Below are positions 5,059 to 6,258 of a stretch of 6,258 bases of DNA, piece by piece. The first letter of the stretch is position 1. Every line of letters begins with the position of its first letter. A program made the translations under genes and the position numbers. The stretch is from Candidatus Vogelbacteria bacterium (GTDB lineage Bacteria > Patescibacteriota > Minisyncoccia > Phycocordibacterales > XYD1-FULL-46-19), in the NCBI GenBank assembly GCA_026395035.1, contig JAPLZN010000138.1, forward strand, positions 1-6,258, written 5' to 3'. Below the pieces are notes generated by a model. That model was not told where the DNA came from and searched no databases. It saw only the letters and a program-made list of their open reading frames with translations.

Positions 5059-5211
5059 AATAAATAATTAAAAATTAGAAATTAAAAATTAATCAACGCT
5101 TTAATTTTTAACCCTTAATAATAAGTTAGCAATTGATGATTAATAATGAATATCAATAAAAATTAATGTGGATTATTCGTCGCCATTCGTAATCCGTCAT
5201 TCGTAATTGTT
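5059..5211. repeat. AT-rich repeat spacer between rpsD and rpoA
   Basis: This 153-base gap is the longest spacer in the cluster. Next to rpoA, an 11-bp inverted repeat TTAAAAATTAA (5082-5092) / TTAATTTTTAA (5101-5111) encloses an 8-base loop. TTAATAAT occurs at 5115-5122 and 5140-5147. Next to rpsD, ATTCGT starts at 5175, 5185 and 5199, the last two as ATTCGTAAT. I see no convincing promoter, terminator or coding sequence in it. Confidence 0.75.
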
Positions 5212-5826
5212 TTAGACTCGGCTATAAAACTGCAAGATAGTTTCGAAATTCAAATTCGGCTCCTTGTCCTGATATGACGGTTCACCCTTTATTGTTGCTT
5301 CGAATTTCAGCGGATCAACCGAAATCCAATTCGGAGCATGGCGATCCTTGATCTTCTCGGCCAACTCGCGGAAAATTCCGTTTTCCTTGCTTCCCGGGCG
5401 AATACCAATCACATCTCCTACCCGAACCTTATGTGAAGGAACGGTCATCCGGCGTCCATTGACCCAAATATGACCATGGGAAACAGCTTGTCGGGCGAAA
5501 GCGCGCGAAATAACGAGACCCATCCGGAACACGACATTGTCGAGACGTTTTTCGAGAGCCACATAAAGAGCTGCCGCCGGGATACCCTTTGTCTCACGCG
5601 TCGCCTTGACATAATTGCTGAATTGTTTTTCGGTCGTACCGTAGGTATATTTAGCCTTCTGCTTTTCAATCAATTGCGCGCCGTATTCGCTGGAATTACG
5701 CCGGCCGCCTTTTTTGCCGCGTTGCTTTTTCTCGGTCCCAGACACGGTAAATTTAGTCCCTTGTGTTTTAGGGAAAATTCGGTCGCCCAATCGTCTGGCT
5801 ATTTTATATTTCGGTCCGATCCGCAT
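5212..5826 (-). CDS. rpsD: 30S ribosomal protein uS4
   Basis: This 204-residue primary 16S rRNA-binding protein nucleates small-subunit body assembly. Family features are YGAQLIEKQKAKYTYGTTEKQF (48-69), then the S4 RNA-binding domain from about residue 91: LEKRLDNVVFRMG (91-103), SRAFARQAVSHGHIWVNGRRM (107-127), VPSHKVRVGDVIGI (129-142). The end NLNFETILQFYSRV is a usual C-terminus. The N-terminal region has no cysteines, so this is the zinc-free form. Length is normal. It lies between rpsK and rpoA as in most bacteria, 108 bases after rpsK. The ATG gives the family N-terminus MRIGPKYKIARRLG. No Shine-Dalgarno sequence is present. Confidence 0.97.
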   Translation of the reverse strand: MRIGPKYKIARRLGDRIFPKTQGTKFTVSGTEKKQRGKKGGRRNSSEYGAQLIEKQKAKYTYGTTEKQFSNYVKATRETKGIPAAALYVALEKRLDNVVFRMGLVISRAFARQAVSHGHIWVNGRRMTVPSHKVRVGDVIGIRPGSKENGIFRELAEKIKDRHAPNWISVDPLKFEATIKGEPSYQDKEPNLNFETILQFYSRV

Positions 5827-5934
5827 AATGGTAATTTAAAATTAAAAATTAGAAATTAGAAATGAAATTCTGGATTGAAATTTGATTCTCTTAACCTTAA
5901 TTTTTAATTTAGCATTTTTAATTTTTAATTGGTT
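5827..5934. repeat. AT-rich inverted-repeat spacer between rpsK and rpsD
   Basis: AAATTAAAAATTA (5839-5851) is the exact reverse complement of TAATTTTTAATTT (5898-5910). A further TAATTTTTAATT occurs at 5919-5930. Positions 5831-5863 repeat the leader of rpsI (3134-3166) without a mismatch. The layout, with A-rich words beside the downstream start and T-rich words beside the upstream stop, is the same as in the rplM/rpsI and rpoA/rplQ spacers. Confidence 0.8.
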
Positions 5935-6258
5935 TTAGACACGGCGGGGTTTTGGCGACTTAGGTCCATTAAATGGCACCGGCGTTCGATCTTTAATCGA
6001 AGCAATCGCTACCCCTTTTGAAATAAAAGCACGAATTGAAGATTCTCGACCGGCCCCCACTCCCTTAACGATAATGTCGATCTCTTTCAGCCCGGACGAA
6101 AGAGCCTTGTCAGCCAACGCCTCGCCTACCTTTCCCGCCGCAAACGGCGTTCCCTTTTTGGCCCCCTTAAATCCCATTGCTCCGGCGGACGACCACATGG
6201 CCGTGTTGCCCTTTTCATCGGCTAAGAGTAACGAGGTGTTGTTGTAGGTTGAATTCAC
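5935..6258 (-). CDS. rpsK: 30S ribosomal protein uS11 (N-terminus outside the window)
   Basis: The visible 107 residues are the body and C-terminus of uS11, a platform protein of the small subunit near the E-site mRNA path. Landmarks are VNSTYNNT at the window edge, AMWSSAGAMGFKGAKKGTPFAAGKV (20-44 of the visible part), IVKGVGAGRESSIRAF (63-78) and the C-terminus DRTPVPFNGPKSPKPRRV. The first visible codon is an internal valine in the conserved STYNNT strand, not a start. About 15-30 N-terminal residues lie beyond 6258. It is the first visible gene of the cluster. Family pattern and wording resemble Parcubacteria proteins (inference from memory). Confidence 0.95.
   Translation of the reverse strand: MNSTYNNTSLLLADEKGNTAMWSSAGAMGFKGAKKGTPFAAGKVGEALADKALSSGLKEIDIIVKGVGAGRESSIRAFISKGVAIASIKDRTPVPFNGPKSPKPRRV

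Noticed and set aside
5059..5211. Internal promoter before rpoA (for example TTGCTA or TTGATT words with A/T hexamers)
   Set aside because: The sequence is so A/T-rich that -10-like words occur everywhere, and no candidate pairs a good -35 with a good -10 at 16-18 bases.
3131..5934. CRISPR array or small RNA in the repeat-rich spacers
   Set aside because: The repeats are short, A/T-only, irregularly spaced and arranged as inverted arms, without constant-length unique spacers or cas genes.

Overview
The window is a 6.26-kb piece of a bacterial chromosome. Every gene I can support lies on the minus strand, so transcription runs from high to low coordinates. Protein content (Parcubacteria-like uS11, uS4 and bL17, a short uL13, an RNA polymerase alpha with an unusual C-terminal domain) and very AT-rich repetitive spacers between ribosomal genes suggest a member of the candidate phyla radiation (Patescibacteria, Parcubacteria side). 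This is inference from style and was not tested by a search. TGA is used as a stop (positions 95-97) and no gene has an in-frame TGA, which argues against the TGA=Gly code of Gracilibacteria/SR1.

Region 1 (6258 to 2689) is the downstream part of the ribosomal 'alpha' cluster in the classic order rpsK (uS11, cut by the window edge), rpsD (uS4), rpoA, rplQ (bL17), rplM (uL13), rpsI (uS9), closed by a hairpin terminator at 2689-2712. Five of the genes show their start and none has a Shine-Dalgarno sequence. The spacers of 89-153 bases are built from A/T-only repeat words arranged as inverted repeats. The 56-base rplM/rplQ spacer instead carries an ATTCGTAT tandem.

Region 2 (2663 to 1747) is a single transcription unit with its own promoter, a strong Shine-Dalgarno sequence, and a 14-bp terminator stem. 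It encodes an unrecognised protein with an N-terminal hydrophobic anchor and an HExxH zinc-metallopeptidase motif. I place its start at a GTG at 2604-2606. A longer reading from a TTG is rejected because that TTG lies in the -35 box.

Region 3 (about 1733 to 921) holds an AlkD-type DNA glycosylase gene that starts at a GTG with almost no leader. Its coding sequence carries two copies of a palindromic DNA repeat, one next to a second palindrome. The copies are read in different frames, and each coincides with extra residues compared with the AlkD family. This is the most unusual thing in the window.

Region 4 (918 to 35) is a histidine-phosphatase (phosphoglycerate-mutase-like) gene with a good promoter, Shine-Dalgarno sequence and terminator. 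Regions 2-4 look like independent one-gene units next to the conserved ribosomal operon. I see no functional link between them, no CRISPR array, no transposase and no RNA gene. No gene-free stretch exceeds 300 bases.
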